Origin: Hartmannibacter diazotrophicus
GTDB lineage: Bacteria > Pseudomonadota > Alphaproteobacteria > Rhizobiales > Pleomorphomonadaceae
DNA length: 64,000 nucleotides
Direction: 5' to 3'
Assembly (NCBI RefSeq): GCF_900231165.1
Contig: NZ_LT960614.1
Location: 4,790,001-4,854,000, forward strand
The notes under the pieces are model-generated. The model was not told the origin of the DNA. It saw only the letters and a list, made by a program, of their open reading frames with translations, and made no database searches. The translations under genes were made by a program, and so were the position numbers. Shown piece after piece: positions 1-8,438 of the stretch; the first letter of the stretch is position 1, and every line of letters starts with the position of its first letter.

Positions 1-16
1 AAAAAAGATCATGGGC

Positions 17-949
17 TCAGCCGAGTTCCTTGATGAGTTCCGGCACGACCTCGAAGAGATCGCCGACAAGGCCGTAGTCGGCGACCTGGAAGATCGGCGC
101 CTCCTCGTCCTTGTTCACCGCCACGATGACCTTTGAGTCCTTCATACCAGCAAGATGCTGAATGGCGCCTGAGATTCCAAGAGCAATATAAAGATCAGGT
201 GCCACAACTTTGCCGGTCTGGCCGACCTGCCAGTCGTTCGGCGCATAGCCGGCGTCGACCGCGGCACGGCTCGCGCCGACGGCTGCGCCGAGCTTGTCGG
301 CCAGCGGCAGGATGACTTCCTGGAACTTTTCCTCCGAGCCGAGCGCCCGTCCACCGGAGACGATGATCTTCGCCGAGGTGAGCTCAGGCCGGTCGGAGAC
401 CGACAGATCCTCGCCGACAAAACTTGAGATCGCCGGATCGGCGGCCACCGAGATGGTCTCAACCGGAGCCGAGCCGCCTTCGGGCGTTGCCTGGAAGGTC
501 GAGGTACGCACCGTGACAACCTTCTTGGCGTCCGACGACTTCACCGTCTGGATGGCGTTGCCGGCATAGATCGGCCGCTCGTAGGTGTCCGGCGCGACGA
601 CGGCGGTGATGTCGGAGACCTGCATCACGTCGAGCAGGGCGGCGACGCGTGGCATCGTGTTCTTGGCGTTCGAGGTTGCCGGCGCGACGATCGCGTCATA
701 GCCGCCCGAAAGGCCGACGATCAGGCTTGCGACCGGCTCGGCAAGCTGATGCTCAAGGCTGGCATCGTCGGCGACGAGCACCTTGGCAACGCCGGAAAGC
801 TTGGCGGCCGCCTCGGCGGCGCCCTGGCAGCCCTTGCCGGCGATGAGGACATGCACGTCGCCGCCCATGGCGGCGGCGGCGGTCAGCGCCTTGGCGGTCG
901 CGTCCTTCAGGGATGCGTTATCGTGTTCGGCGAGAAGAAGCGTGGTCAT
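17..949 (-). CDS. etfA: Electron transfer flavoprotein subunit alpha
   Basis: This 310-residue protein is the FAD-binding subunit of the electron transfer flavoprotein, which takes electrons from acyl-CoA and related dehydrogenases and passes them to ETF-ubiquinone oxidoreductase. The N-terminal half has the adenine-nucleotide-hydrolase-like ETF fold. The C-terminal FAD domain is clear: GASRAAVDAGYAP, QVGQTGK and IALGISGAIQHLAG all match the family, and the length is normal. It starts at ATG 949, only 23 bp after etfB on the same strand, so the pair is one transcript and one heterodimer. The stop lies at the very start of the window and nothing is truncated. Confidence 0.97.
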   Translation of the reverse strand: MTTLLLAEHDNASLKDATAKALTAAAAMGGDVHVLIAGKGCQGAAEAAAKLSGVAKVLVADDASLEHQLAEPVASLIVGLSGGYDAIVAPATSNAKNTMPRVAALLDVMQVSDITAVVAPDTYERPIYAGNAIQTVKSSDAKKVVTVRTSTFQATPEGGSAPVETISVAADPAISSFVGEDLSVSDRPELTSAKIIVSGGRALGSEEKFQEVILPLADKLGAAVGASRAAVDAGYAPNDWQVGQTGKVVAPDLYIALGISGAIQHLAGMKDSKVIVAVNKDEEAPIFQVADYGLVGDLFEVVPELIKELG

Positions 950-972
950 TGGTCTTGTCTCCTGCCCGGGCC

Positions 973-1719
973 TCAGAGGACGCCGGCCCCCTTCAGCTTG
1001 GACACCAGGTCGGCGGCGGAAGCGACCTTCACGCCCGCGGTCCGCCCGGCCGGCTCGGCGGTCTTGAGAACCTCGAGCCGTGGCGCGACGTCGACGCCGT
1101 AGTCGGCGGCGGTCTTGGTGTCGATCGGCTTCTTCTTGGCCTTCATGATGTTGGGCAGCGACGCATAGCGCGGCTCGTTGAGACGCAGGTCGGTGGTCAC
1201 CACCGCCGGCAGGGCCAGCTTCACGGTCTGAAGACCGCCGTCGATCTCGCGCGTCACGTCCACCTTGCCGTCGGCAACGACGACCTTGGAGGCGAAGGTG
1301 CCCTGCGGCCAGCCCGTCAGGGCGGCCAGCATCTGGCCGGTCTGGTTGCAGTCGTCGTCGATCGCCTGCTTGCCGAGGATCACGAGGCCGGGCTGCTCTT
1401 CGTCACAGATCTTCTTGAGGATCTTGGCGACGGCCAGAGGCTCCACCGTGCCGTCAACGGTGACGAGAATGCCGCGATCGGCGCCCATGGCAAGGCCGGT
1501 GCGGATCGTTTCCTGCGCCTGCGCCGGTCCGATGGAGACGACGACGACCTCGCTCGCGACGCCCGCTTCCTTGAGCCGAAGCGCTTCCTCGACGGCGATC
1601 TCGTCGAAGGGATTCATCGACATCTTGACGTTGGCAAGTTCCACACCGGAGCCGTCCGCCTTGACGCGGATCTTCACGTTGTAGTCGACAACCCGTTTCA
1701 CGGGCACGAGAATCTTCAT
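973..1719 (-). CDS. etfB: Electron transfer flavoprotein subunit beta
   Basis: This is the beta (AMP-binding) subunit of the electron transfer flavoprotein. It opens with the typical [16 protein letters not shown] and contains [27 protein letters not shown]-like and [17 protein letters not shown] segments that define the family. I chose the ATG at 1719 (248 residues) over the in-frame upstream start at 1740, because a strong GGAGG lies at 1726-1730 and homologues begin at MKI. It is the first gene of the etfBA operon. The 191 bp upstream, up to the adenosyltransferase gene, should hold its promoter; I did not identify the boxes. Confidence 0.97.
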   Translation of the reverse strand: MKILVPVKRVVDYNVKIRVKADGSGVELANVKMSMNPFDEIAVEEALRLKEAGVASEVVVVSIGPAQAQETIRTGLAMGADRGILVTVDGTVEPLAVAKILKKICDEEQPGLVILGKQAIDDDCNQTGQMLAALTGWPQGTFASKVVVADGKVDVTREIDGGLQTVKLALPAVVTTDLRLNEPRYASLPNIMKAKKKPIDTKTAADYGVDVAPRLEVLKTAEPAGRTAGVKVASAADLVSKLKGAGVL

Positions 1720-1910
1720 TCCAGTCCTCCACGGCGGCACCTGCGTCCGGTCCGCCGGCCGATTTGGCCGCGCTGTGGCGCAGCTCGTTCATTTTGCACT
1801 GCGGCATAGCCGATATCGGATCGGACCGTACTGGCGTTGCCCGGAACCTGTCAACGTCGCCCATGGGACGACATTGCCGCACATGCGAAGAGACAATCCG
1901 CGACCATCTT

Positions 1911-2489
1911 CTAGCGGTTCTGCCCCGGCACCCAGAGAACGTCGGCCGCCCCCTTGTCGTTGGTCCAGCGCGCGGCGACGAAGAAATAATCCGACAGCCG
2001 GTTGAGGTATTTGACCGCCTCCCGGCTCACGCGCTCCTGCGGATTGCCGGCAAGCTCGACCACCAGTCGCTCGGCCCGCCGGCAGATCGTCCGGCACAGA
2101 TGCAGATGCGCCGAAGCCGCCGAGCCGCCTGGCAACACGAAGGACCGCAGCGGCTTCAGGTCGGCGTTGAGGACATCGATCGCCGCCTCCAGCGCGTCGA
2201 CCTGGCTCTGCACGATCCGCAGCGGCTCGTAGGGCAGCGGCTCGCCGGTATCGGGCGTGGCAAGGTCGGCGCCAAGGTCGAAGAGATCGTTCTGGATGCG
2301 GGCGAGCACCACGTCGACGGCCTCGATGCCGGCCGCATGCAGCCGGGCCAGCCCGACGGACGAATTCAGCTCGTCGACCGTGCCGTAGCTTTCGACCCGA
2401 AGATCATATTTCGCCCGCCGTTCGCCGCTTCCGAGCGCCGTGGTGCCGTCATCGCCGCCGCGGGTGTAGATCTTGTTGAGGACGACCAA
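1911..2489 (-). CDS. Cob(I)alamin adenosyltransferase, PduO type
   Basis: This enzyme transfers the adenosyl group of ATP to cob(I)alamin or cobyrinate, making adenosylcobalamin. The PduO-type signature is plain: NKIYTRGGDDGTT at the N terminus (phosphate binding), then VESYGTVDELNSSVGLAR and, near the end, SREAVKYLNRLSDYFFVAAR. The start is a TTG at 2489 giving 192 residues: AGGAGG ends 7 nt upstream, and family members start two or three residues before LNKIYTR. The longer in-frame ATG at 2573 would add about 28 low-complexity residues without homology. It stands alone on the minus strand. Confidence 0.93.
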   Translation of the reverse strand: MVVLNKIYTRGGDDGTTALGSGERRAKYDLRVESYGTVDELNSSVGLARLHAAGIEAVDVVLARIQNDLFDLGADLATPDTGEPLPYEPLRIVQSQVDALEAAIDVLNADLKPLRSFVLPGGSAASAHLHLCRTICRRAERLVVELAGNPQERVSREAVKYLNRLSDYFFVAARWTNDKGAADVLWVPGQNR

Positions 2490-2659
2490 ACCATTTCCTC
2501 CTGACACGCATCGGACACCGCCTCCCGACCGACCGGACCGGCCAGTCCGGCCATCCGGCGAGAGGCTCTGCATGCTCTTCTATGACGTTCCGTTCTCGAT
2601 GGGCACCACGCAATTCGACGCGCTGTCGGATGAGTCGGACATCCGGTCGCTGCCCGTGG

Positions 2660-3493
2660 TCAGTGCGAGAGGCCGCGCTGAAGCAGCGCATCGTTGCGGC
2701 TCTGCCAGACGATGCCGTAACCCGCGTCGGTGAGTGCCGACAGACAGTCGGCATTCCAGTTCCGGCGGTGGCAGATCTCCATGAGAATGCGCCTTGGCCA
2801 GAGCGCCGGCTTCATTTCGGCGAGCATCGGCATGATCACCCGATCCTCATAACCCTCGATATCGATCTTCATGGCGTCGATCCGCTCCACGCCGTTGGCG
2901 TGAACGAGGGCAGGCAGCGTGGTGACGGGGATGTTGATCGGCTCGTAGCCCTCGGTCTCGCCGACGCTGGACTGCCCGAACTGGCCCGTATTGACATGCA
3001 GGGTGATATGTCCGGTCGTATCGCCGACCGCGGTTCTCAAAACCTGGACATTGCCGAAGTCATTGGCGGCAATGTTGAATTCAAGCCTTTTCAGCATTTC
3101 CGGGATTGGCTCGGCGGCGAGAACCCGGCCCGATCGGCCGACGGACCGCGCGGCGTGGAGCGTGTAGAGCCCGCAGTTGGCGCCGATGTCGACGAAGGTC
3201 TCGCCCTCGTAGAGTTCTCCGATGATGCTCTCGATGCCGTGGGCTTCCGCCTCGATGCCCCGCATGAGCAGGTTCGTCTCGGTCGCGTTGTCGCCGAGCC
3301 GGCAGCGCATCTTCAGGCCATTGATCTCGATATCCGCCTCGTTGCCGAATTTCGCCGCCACGGAAACGGCGACCTTCTTCAGGGCGCCATGCAGGATGCG
3401 GTAGCGCACCATGGCGAGGAGGCACCTTGCCGTCCACGGCAGTCTTCGCGCGGACCACGGACGCTGTTCAATCAAAGGACGGGCGCTCCCCAC
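2660..3493 (-). CDS. FkbM family SAM-dependent methyltransferase
   Basis: This protein of up to 277 residues is a class I SAM methyltransferase of the FkbM type, a family that methylates sugars or other small hydroxyl-bearing substrates. SAM motif I reads FVDIGANCGLYTLHAAR. It is followed by an acidic loop (VLAAEPIPEMLKRLEFNI), VLRTAVGD, and the family-typical IDAMKIDIEGYEDRVI near residue 215. The likely true start is the ATG at 3412 (MVRYRIL), because the first 27 residues are Arg/Pro-rich and unconserved. Its neighbours do not reveal a substrate. In rhizobia, FkbM genes often act on surface glycans, but that is only inference here. Confidence 0.88.
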   Translation of the reverse strand: MGSARPLIEQRPWSARRLPWTARCLLAMVRYRILHGALKKVAVSVAAKFGNEADIEINGLKMRCRLGDNATETNLLMRGIEAEAHGIESIIGELYEGETFVDIGANCGLYTLHAARSVGRSGRVLAAEPIPEMLKRLEFNIAANDFGNVQVLRTAVGDTTGHITLHVNTGQFGQSSVGETEGYEPINIPVTTLPALVHANGVERIDAMKIDIEGYEDRVIMPMLAEMKPALWPRRILMEICHRRNWNADCLSALTDAGYGIVWQSRNDALLQRGLSH

Positions 3494-3595
3494 TCGGCGT
3501 CCGTCCCGGGCGGGCCGAACTGCAACTGTCCGGCAATATCACCGTTGCAAGCTCTTCATCAAGCCGGCGCGCGACCTCCCCCGGCCATGCCTCCG

Positions 3596-3790
3596 TCAGG
3601 CATGCCCCTTCAGCCACAGCGCCATCATGACGACGACGACGGCAATGAATTGCAGCCCGACGCGCCAGCGCATCAGCGTCTGCGACAGGTTGGAATTGCC
3701 GCCGCGCATCAGGTTGAAGAGGCCCATCAGCAGCACGATCAGCACCGCGCCGAGGGCGATGGGAATGAGAATATTGAAGATGGCGGGCAT
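3596..3790 (-). CDS. Small twin-transmembrane protein, HIG1-like
   Basis: This 64-residue membrane protein has two hydrophobic segments (about residues 4-25 and 46-61) joined by a loop that contains RGGNSNLSQTLMRWRVGLQ. That loop matches the HIG1/hypoxia-induced twin-TM family, which is common and short in Alphaproteobacteria. Eukaryotic relatives associate with respiratory complexes; the bacterial role is not established. It starts at ATG 3790, in the common form MPAIFNILIPIALG. It is read alone, with 93 bp to the next gene on the same strand. Confidence 0.85.
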   Translation of the reverse strand: MPAIFNILIPIALGAVLIVLLMGLFNLMRGGNSNLSQTLMRWRVGLQFIAVVVVMMALWLKGHA

Positions 3791-3882
3791 CGGTAAAACC
3801 TCCGCATTGTCTGTTAGCCATATAGACGCGGCAAGCCGCGAAAGCCAACAAATCCCGTCAAAAGCGCGTGACGGAGCGGGAT

Positions 3883-4431
3883 CTAGCCCGCAAAGCCCCC
3901 GCTCGCCAGATAGGCCGCTTCCTCGGGCGTCGTCTCGCGCCCAAGCACGGTGTTCCGGTGCGGAAAGCGGCCGAAGCGGCGGATGATGTCCATATGCTCC
4001 AGCGCATAGCCGTAGGTGTCACGCGAACAGTTGAGCCGGCAGAAGTCGACGCAGCGCTCCTGGTCGGCCATCTCTTCGGAATGCATCAGCGGCAGATAGA
4101 AGAAGGACCGCACGTCGGTCGGGAAAGCCCGGTCGTCGCCGCGGTCGAGCGCCGTCTTCGCCAGCGTCAAGGCCTTGCTGTCATTGGCGAAGGCTTCGGC
4201 GCTGCCGCGCTTCAGGTTGCGGGAGAACTGGTCGAGAAGAAGGATGAGCGCCAGCATGCCAGCGCGATCCTCCGCCCAATGGTCGAGTGCACCGGCACAG
4301 GCCTGATCGTGAAGAGCGCCGAAGCGCGCCTCCATCTCCCTGTCGAAGGCATCGTCCTTGGCAAACCAGCGCTCGGGACCTGCCCGCCACCAGAAATCGA
4401 GAACATCGAGCGGAGCCGGATCGAGAACCAT
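3883..4431 (-). CDS. DUF924 family protein
   Basis: This 182-residue soluble protein belongs to the conserved DUF924 family (all-helical, TPR-like), which has no established function. Visible family hallmarks are VLDFWWRAGPERWFAKDD at the N terminus, ILLLDQFSRNLKRGSAEAF in the middle, FFYLPLMHSEEMADQERC, and the closing FGRFPHRNTVLGRETTPEE. The ATG at 4431 fits homologues; the open frame extends to 4515 but the extra residues are not conserved. It lies 13 bp downstream of the carboxylesterase gene, so the two are probably co-transcribed. Confidence 0.9.
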   Translation of the reverse strand: MVLDPAPLDVLDFWWRAGPERWFAKDDAFDREMEARFGALHDQACAGALDHWAEDRAGMLALILLLDQFSRNLKRGSAEAFANDSKALTLAKTALDRGDDRAFPTDVRSFFYLPLMHSEEMADQERCVDFCRLNCSRDTYGYALEHMDIIRRFGRFPHRNTVLGRETTPEEAAYLASGGFAG

Positions 4432-4444
4432 GGACACTGCCCCC

Positions 4445-5098
4445 TCAAAGCCCGAGTGCGCCCTTGATGGCGCCAAGACCGAGTTGCAGGCCCTTCTGGT
4501 CGATGCCGTGGCCAAGACCGGGGCGAATGTGGAATTCCACCGGAATCTCCGCCGCGCCGAGCGCGTTGGTCGCCTCGGTCAGGTTCTCGACCGGCAGCAC
4601 CTGGTCCTGATCGCCATGAATGAGCGTGATCGGCGGGGTCGGACGCGGCACCTCGGCAAGATGCTCGGCGCCGGCAAGCTTGCCGGAATAGCCGACGATG
4701 CCGCCGATGCCAGGCTGGCGCCGGAGGCCGACATAGAGCGCCATCATCGTCCCCTGGCTGAACCCGACCAGCACGATCCTGTCCTCGGCAAGCTGCAGGC
4801 GATCGCGCTCTTCGTCGATGAACCGGTTGAGCACCGGCCCGGCCTTGGTGACGCCGCGCCAGTATTCCGTCGGATCGCGCAGCGTCAGGTCGAACCACTG
4901 CCGCCCCATCGGCGCCATCGCGCAGGGCTCGGGCGCATGCGGCGAGACGAAGGAGACCGTCGGCAGATAGGGCTGGAAGGCGCGGCCGATGTCGATGAGA
5001 TCGTTTCCGTCGGCGCCGTAGCCGTGCAGGAAGATCACCAGCGCTTCGGCGGGTTGGCCGGAGGCAGGGGCAAGGCGCGGTCCGTCAAGCGTGGTCAT
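4445..5098 (-). CDS. Alpha/beta hydrolase, phospholipase/carboxylesterase family
   Basis: This 217-residue serine esterase is of the YpfH/LYPLA type. The oxyanion region reads LVIFLHGYGADGNDLIDIG. The nucleophile lies in VGFSQGTMMAL (G-F-S-Q-G), and the acid/histidine part reads LIHGDQDQVLP and RPGLGHGID. These enzymes hydrolyse short carboxylic esters or deacylate proteins; the natural substrate is unknown. The ATG at 5098 is preferred, because the open frame to 5281 runs into the upstream glycosylase gene and encodes unconserved Arg/Pro-rich sequence. It probably forms a transcription unit with the DUF924 gene downstream. Confidence 0.92.
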   Translation of the reverse strand: MTTLDGPRLAPASGQPAEALVIFLHGYGADGNDLIDIGRAFQPYLPTVSFVSPHAPEPCAMAPMGRQWFDLTLRDPTEYWRGVTKAGPVLNRFIDEERDRLQLAEDRIVLVGFSQGTMMALYVGLRRQPGIGGIVGYSGKLAGAEHLAEVPRPTPPITLIHGDQDQVLPVENLTEATNALGAAEIPVEFHIRPGLGHGIDQKGLQLGLGAIKGALGL

Positions 5099-5147
5099 GG
5101 AGAGAAGAATCCTGTCGTGGCGGTCATCTGTCAGGCAGGCGATTGGG

Positions 5148-5807
5148 TCAGACGGGAAGCGCGGTGCGCCCATCCCGGCAGACCTTGTAATAGGCCCAGA
5201 AGAGCTTGGCCGCCACCCCCCGCCAGGGCGACCAGAGGGCGGCGATCTCCCGCATCGGCTTTTCCTTCGGCCGATCCTCAAGGGCGAAGGCGTCCTTCAC
5301 CGCGACCTGAAGCGCAAGATCGCCGGCGGGAAAGACGTCCGCATGGCGGGCGCAGAAGAGCAGGAAAATCTCCGCCGTCCAGACGCCGATCCCGTGCAGC
5401 GCCGTCAGCGCCGCGATCGCCTCCTCGGGCGGAGCCTCGGCCAACGCCTCAAGATCAAGCCCGGAAGCACAGGCCTCGGAAATAGCGAGGAGCGTGCGCT
5501 GCTTGCCGGCGGAAAGGCCGCAGGCGCGCATGTCTTCCAGCGACAGTCCCGCAAAGGCCGGCGCCGTGACGCCGCCCAATCGGGCCTCCAGCTTGCGCCA
5601 GATCGCAGCGGCGCTGGCGACGGAAATCTGCTGGGCGACGATGATACGGGCGATCCCCTCAAAGCCCGGCGGGCGATAGCGAATGGCGACGGGTCCCGTC
5701 GCCTCAATGACGGGCCGAAGGCGCGGGTCGCATTTGCCGAGCGCGTGCAATCCCTCCGCCATGTCCGCGTCCGACAACAGCCGCCGCATCCCGTTCCGCC
5801 TTTCCAT
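5148..5807 (-). CDS. DNA-3-methyladenine glycosylase II (AlkA-type HhH-GPD)
   Basis: This base-excision repair glycosylase of about 219 residues removes alkylated purines. The helix-hairpin-helix reads LTALHGIGVWTAEIFLLF. The catalytic aspartate follows in VFPAGDLALQ, the expected Gly-Asp position of HhH-GPD enzymes. An N-terminal IIVAQQISVASAAAIWRKLE segment is also typical. Starts at 5807 (MERRNGMRR) or 5789 (MRRLLSDAD) are both plausible; the open frame extends further, to 6026, but overlaps the divergent gluQ. It lacks the extra AlkA N-terminal domain, as do many alphaproteobacterial versions. Confidence 0.9.
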   Translation of the reverse strand: MERRNGMRRLLSDADMAEGLHALGKCDPRLRPVIEATGPVAIRYRPPGFEGIARIIVAQQISVASAAAIWRKLEARLGGVTAPAFAGLSLEDMRACGLSAGKQRTLLAISEACASGLDLEALAEAPPEEAIAALTALHGIGVWTAEIFLLFCARHADVFPAGDLALQVAVKDAFALEDRPKEKPMREIAALWSPWRGVAAKLFWAYYKVCRDGRTALPV

Positions 5808-5880
5808 GTTCTTTTCCGCGTGACACAGTCCGACGACTCTCGCCGCTTCGCAACCCGTTACCCTTCGCCAGTCGAGCCTG

Positions 5881-6762
5881 ATGCCCAACGCTTCGGATCG
5901 CCCCGTTTTCCGCTTTGCGCCCTCGCCCAATGGCGACCTGCATCTCGGCCACGCCCTGTCCGCGATCCTCAACGACGAGATGGCAAGAACGGCTGGCGGG
6001 CGGTTCCTGGTGCGCATCGAGGACATCGACGGCTCTCGCGCCCGTCCCGAATTCGAGGCGCGGATCCTTGAGGATCTGGACTGGCTGGAACTCGACTTCG
6101 AACGGCCCGTCCGCCGCCAGTCAGAACATCTCGACGACTACCGGGCCGCCCTCGATCGCCTCGAAGCGATGGGGCTCGTCTACCCGAGCTTCGTGACCCG
6201 CGCCGAGATGAAGGCCATGGTGGCGGAAGCCGAGGAGAGAGGCCAGACCTGGCTGCGCGATCCGGACGGCGCGCCGCTCGTCCCCCGTTTGCTGATGAGC
6301 GAAGAAGAGGCGGCGACACGGATCGCGGCCGGCGAGCCGCACGCGTTGCGGCTGGATATGGATGAGGCGCTCACCCGCATCCCTGCCCAAGCGCGGTCCT
6401 TTGCCGAACTCGATGAGGGCGGGAACCCGCACGAGAAGCCCTGCCATCCGGCGGACTGGGGCGACGTCGTGCTCGCGCGCAAGGACGCCCCCGCGAGCTA
6501 CCATCTTGCCGTTGTCGTCGACGACGCCGCGCAAGGTGTGACCCATGTGGTGCGCGGGCTCGACCTCAAGCGTTCGACCGAGGTCCACCGCGTCCTGCAA
6601 GACCTGCTCGGCCTGCCCGCGCCCCGCTACCACCACCACCGCCTCATCCTCGGGCCGGACGGGCGAAAGCTGTCGAAGTCGGAGGCCTCCACAAGCCTGC
6701 GCGCCCTGCGCGAGGGCGGCGCGACACCCGCCGATATTCGGCGGACGATCGGAGTAGACTGA
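5881..6762 (+). CDS. gluQ: Glutamyl-Q tRNA(Asp) synthetase
   Basis: This 293-residue paralogue of the glutamyl-tRNA synthetase catalytic core attaches glutamate to queuosine-34 of tRNA-Asp. The class I motifs are visible: FRFAPSPNGDLHLGHALS (HLGH at residues 21-24) and DGRKLSKSEAS (KLSKS near residue 262). The anticodon-binding domain is absent, as expected for GluQRS. The four zinc-binding cysteines of the E. coli enzyme are not seen, which is common in Alphaproteobacteria. It is divergent from the glycosylase gene, with about 70 bp between the starts. Confidence 0.95.
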   Translation: MPNASDRPVFRFAPSPNGDLHLGHALSAILNDEMARTAGGRFLVRIEDIDGSRARPEFEARILEDLDWLELDFERPVRRQSEHLDDYRAALDRLEAMGLVYPSFVTRAEMKAMVAEAEERGQTWLRDPDGAPLVPRLLMSEEEAATRIAAGEPHALRLDMDEALTRIPAQARSFAELDEGGNPHEKPCHPADWGDVVLARKDAPASYHLAVVVDDAAQGVTHVVRGLDLKRSTEVHRVLQDLLGLPAPRYHHHRLILGPDGRKLSKSEASTSLRALREGGATPADIRRTIGVD

Positions 6763-6796
6763 CCGGTCTACCCATCAACGGACCGGACGTCCTACA

Positions 6797-7744
6797 TCAC
6801 ATTCCGAGCAGCACGGCCCAGACGGACACCGACACGACACCCAGAATCGTCGTCAGCGTGATCACCGACGAGGCGAGCGCGTGCCCGGTGCCGAAATGGT
6901 TGGCGATCAGATAGGCGTTGACGCCCGTCGGCACGGCAGCGGTGAAGACGAGCGCCGCCGTCGAGATCGGATCGAGACTGAGGAGATGCGCGATGAGATA
7001 GACGCAGCCGGGAAAGATCAGCAGCTTCACGGCCGAAATAGCCAGCGCCGGCAGGATGTTGCCGGAGAGGCCGTATTTTCTGAGCGCCATGCCCATGGAG
7101 AGAAGCGCGACCGGCCCGGCGACCCCGGCAAGCTGGTCGACGACGGTCTTGACCGGGCCGCTGAGCTGAACGCCGAAGAGATGCAGCACGATGCCGGCGA
7201 GAAGACCGATCACCAGCGGGTTGCGGGCAAGGTTATGGCCGACCTGCGCAAGGATGCTGACGATTGAGCGGGCCTCTCCGCCAGCCTCCAGCCGGTCGGC
7301 GCGCTGCATCAGCATGGTTCCCGCGATCATCATGATCGGCAGGTGCACCGAGAGCACGATGGTCAGCCCGACAAGACCCGCATCCCCCAGAATGCGGGAG
7401 ACCAGCGGCAGCGCGATGAAGACCGTATTGGAAAAGGCCGACGAGACGCCCCCGACGACGCCTGCACGCCGGTCGCGCCCGAAAATCCGGGTGATGACCA
7501 GATGGCCGGCGGTCCAGACGACGGCGACGGAACCGAAATAGGAGGCCCACAGCGCCCACGGCGAGGCTCCGTGGAAATCCGCGTTGAGAATGGTGCGGAA
7601 GAGAAGCAGCGGCACGCCCAGCTTGAAGACGAAATCCCCCAGCGCCTCGCCGATCTCGGGCTTGAGCAGCTTTGCCCACACGGCCAGATAACCGATGGCG
7701 ATGAGGGCGAAGATCGGCAGGACGTTGTCGGCGATTTGCGACAT
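6797..7744 (-). CDS. AEC family transporter (auxin efflux carrier type permease)
   Basis: This 315-residue integral membrane protein has about ten hydrophobic segments and the split arrangement of the auxin efflux carrier/malonate permease family: an N-terminal LPIFALIAIGYLAVW, a central hydrophilic loop near residue 150, and the C-terminal AVPTGVNAYLIANHFG, a strong family signature. The family exports or imports small organic anions; the substrate cannot be told from sequence. It converges with gluQ (34 bp between stops) and stands 120 bp downstream of the tautomerase gene on the same strand. Confidence 0.92.
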   Translation of the reverse strand: MSQIADNVLPIFALIAIGYLAVWAKLLKPEIGEALGDFVFKLGVPLLLFRTILNADFHGASPWALWASYFGSVAVVWTAGHLVITRIFGRDRRAGVVGGVSSAFSNTVFIALPLVSRILGDAGLVGLTIVLSVHLPIMMIAGTMLMQRADRLEAGGEARSIVSILAQVGHNLARNPLVIGLLAGIVLHLFGVQLSGPVKTVVDQLAGVAGPVALLSMGMALRKYGLSGNILPALAISAVKLLIFPGCVYLIAHLLSLDPISTAALVFTAAVPTGVNAYLIANHFGTGHALASSVITLTTILGVVSVSVWAVLLGM

Positions 7745-7864
7745 GAAAGGCTTCTTGGGCGGGAGATCGAAGGGGCGGAACGCCAGGGAGACCCGTCCCT
7801 CCTACCACCTCCCTGTCCCGGCGGGCAACCGGTCCACCTTACAGACCAGCCAGAAACCACCCGC

Positions 7865-8323
7865 CTATCTCACGCCGAAGGCAAGCGCCCGGTCGGAGCG
7901 CACCCGCAACTCCATGGCGTCGATCTGCTCGGAGACGAAACGATATTCCTGGGTCAGGCCGCCATAGCCGAAGGCATCGGCCGGGACTTCGACGACATGG
8001 ATGTAGCTTTCCGGATGAAGTGGTCCGAGGAGCTTTGCCATTGCCTCGAACACCGCCGAGACGAAGGCCGCCTTTTCCGCCTTGCTGTTGGTGCCGTCGG
8101 TCAACCTGATTTCGAGAAAGAAGCTGCCGAGCGAGAGCCGCGACAGCGCCGTGCCGCCGACGAACCAGTCCTCGGCCGGAACGGCCTCGACCAGCGTGGC
8201 GATCCGCTCGGCCTTCTTCCTGAGGATCGAGACGGTCGCCTTTTCGACGGCCGCCGCAAGCTGGCTCTTCGGCGGTGCGGAGCGCCCCGGAGCGGGGGCA
8301 TAGCGAAGCTGCAACACGGGCAT
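7865..8323 (-). CDS. 4-oxalocrotonate tautomerase family protein
   Basis: This 152-residue protein is of the tautomerase superfamily. The catalytic residue of the family is the amino-terminal proline after Met removal, and the chosen start at 8323 gives MPVLQLRYAPAP with Pro exactly at position 2. An upstream in-frame ATG at 8401 would bury it. Further family features are EDWFVGGTALSRLSLGSFFLEIRLTDGTN, KAAFVSAVFEAMAKLLG and the closing DAFGYGGLTQEYR. The reaction is a keto-enol type isomerisation of an unknown substrate. A LysR gene is transcribed divergently 115 bp away and is its likely regulator. Confidence 0.85.
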   Translation of the reverse strand: MPVLQLRYAPAPGRSAPPKSQLAAAVEKATVSILRKKAERIATLVEAVPAEDWFVGGTALSRLSLGSFFLEIRLTDGTNSKAEKAAFVSAVFEAMAKLLGPLHPESYIHVVEVPADAFGYGGLTQEYRFVSEQIDAMELRVRSDRALAFGVR

Positions 8324-8407
8324 GACGCGGATCCTTTCGGTTGGCCCGACCAGAGACGGCCGGTTCATGAGGGAACCATAGATCGCCAAGCATGATGACA
8401 AAAACGA

Positions 8408-8424
8408 ATTGATGATATTTCAAT
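8408..8424. promoter_or_regulatory. Candidate LysR operator between tautomerase and LysR genes
   Basis: ATTGA-N7-TCAAT forms a 17 bp interrupted palindrome with a T-N11-A core shape, the usual LysR-type binding site. It sits in the AT-rich 115 bp between the divergent starts, 15-31 bp upstream of the LysR start. It is read by eye; no footprint evidence exists. Confidence 0.45.
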
Positions 8425-8438
8425 CATGATGTATTGGA

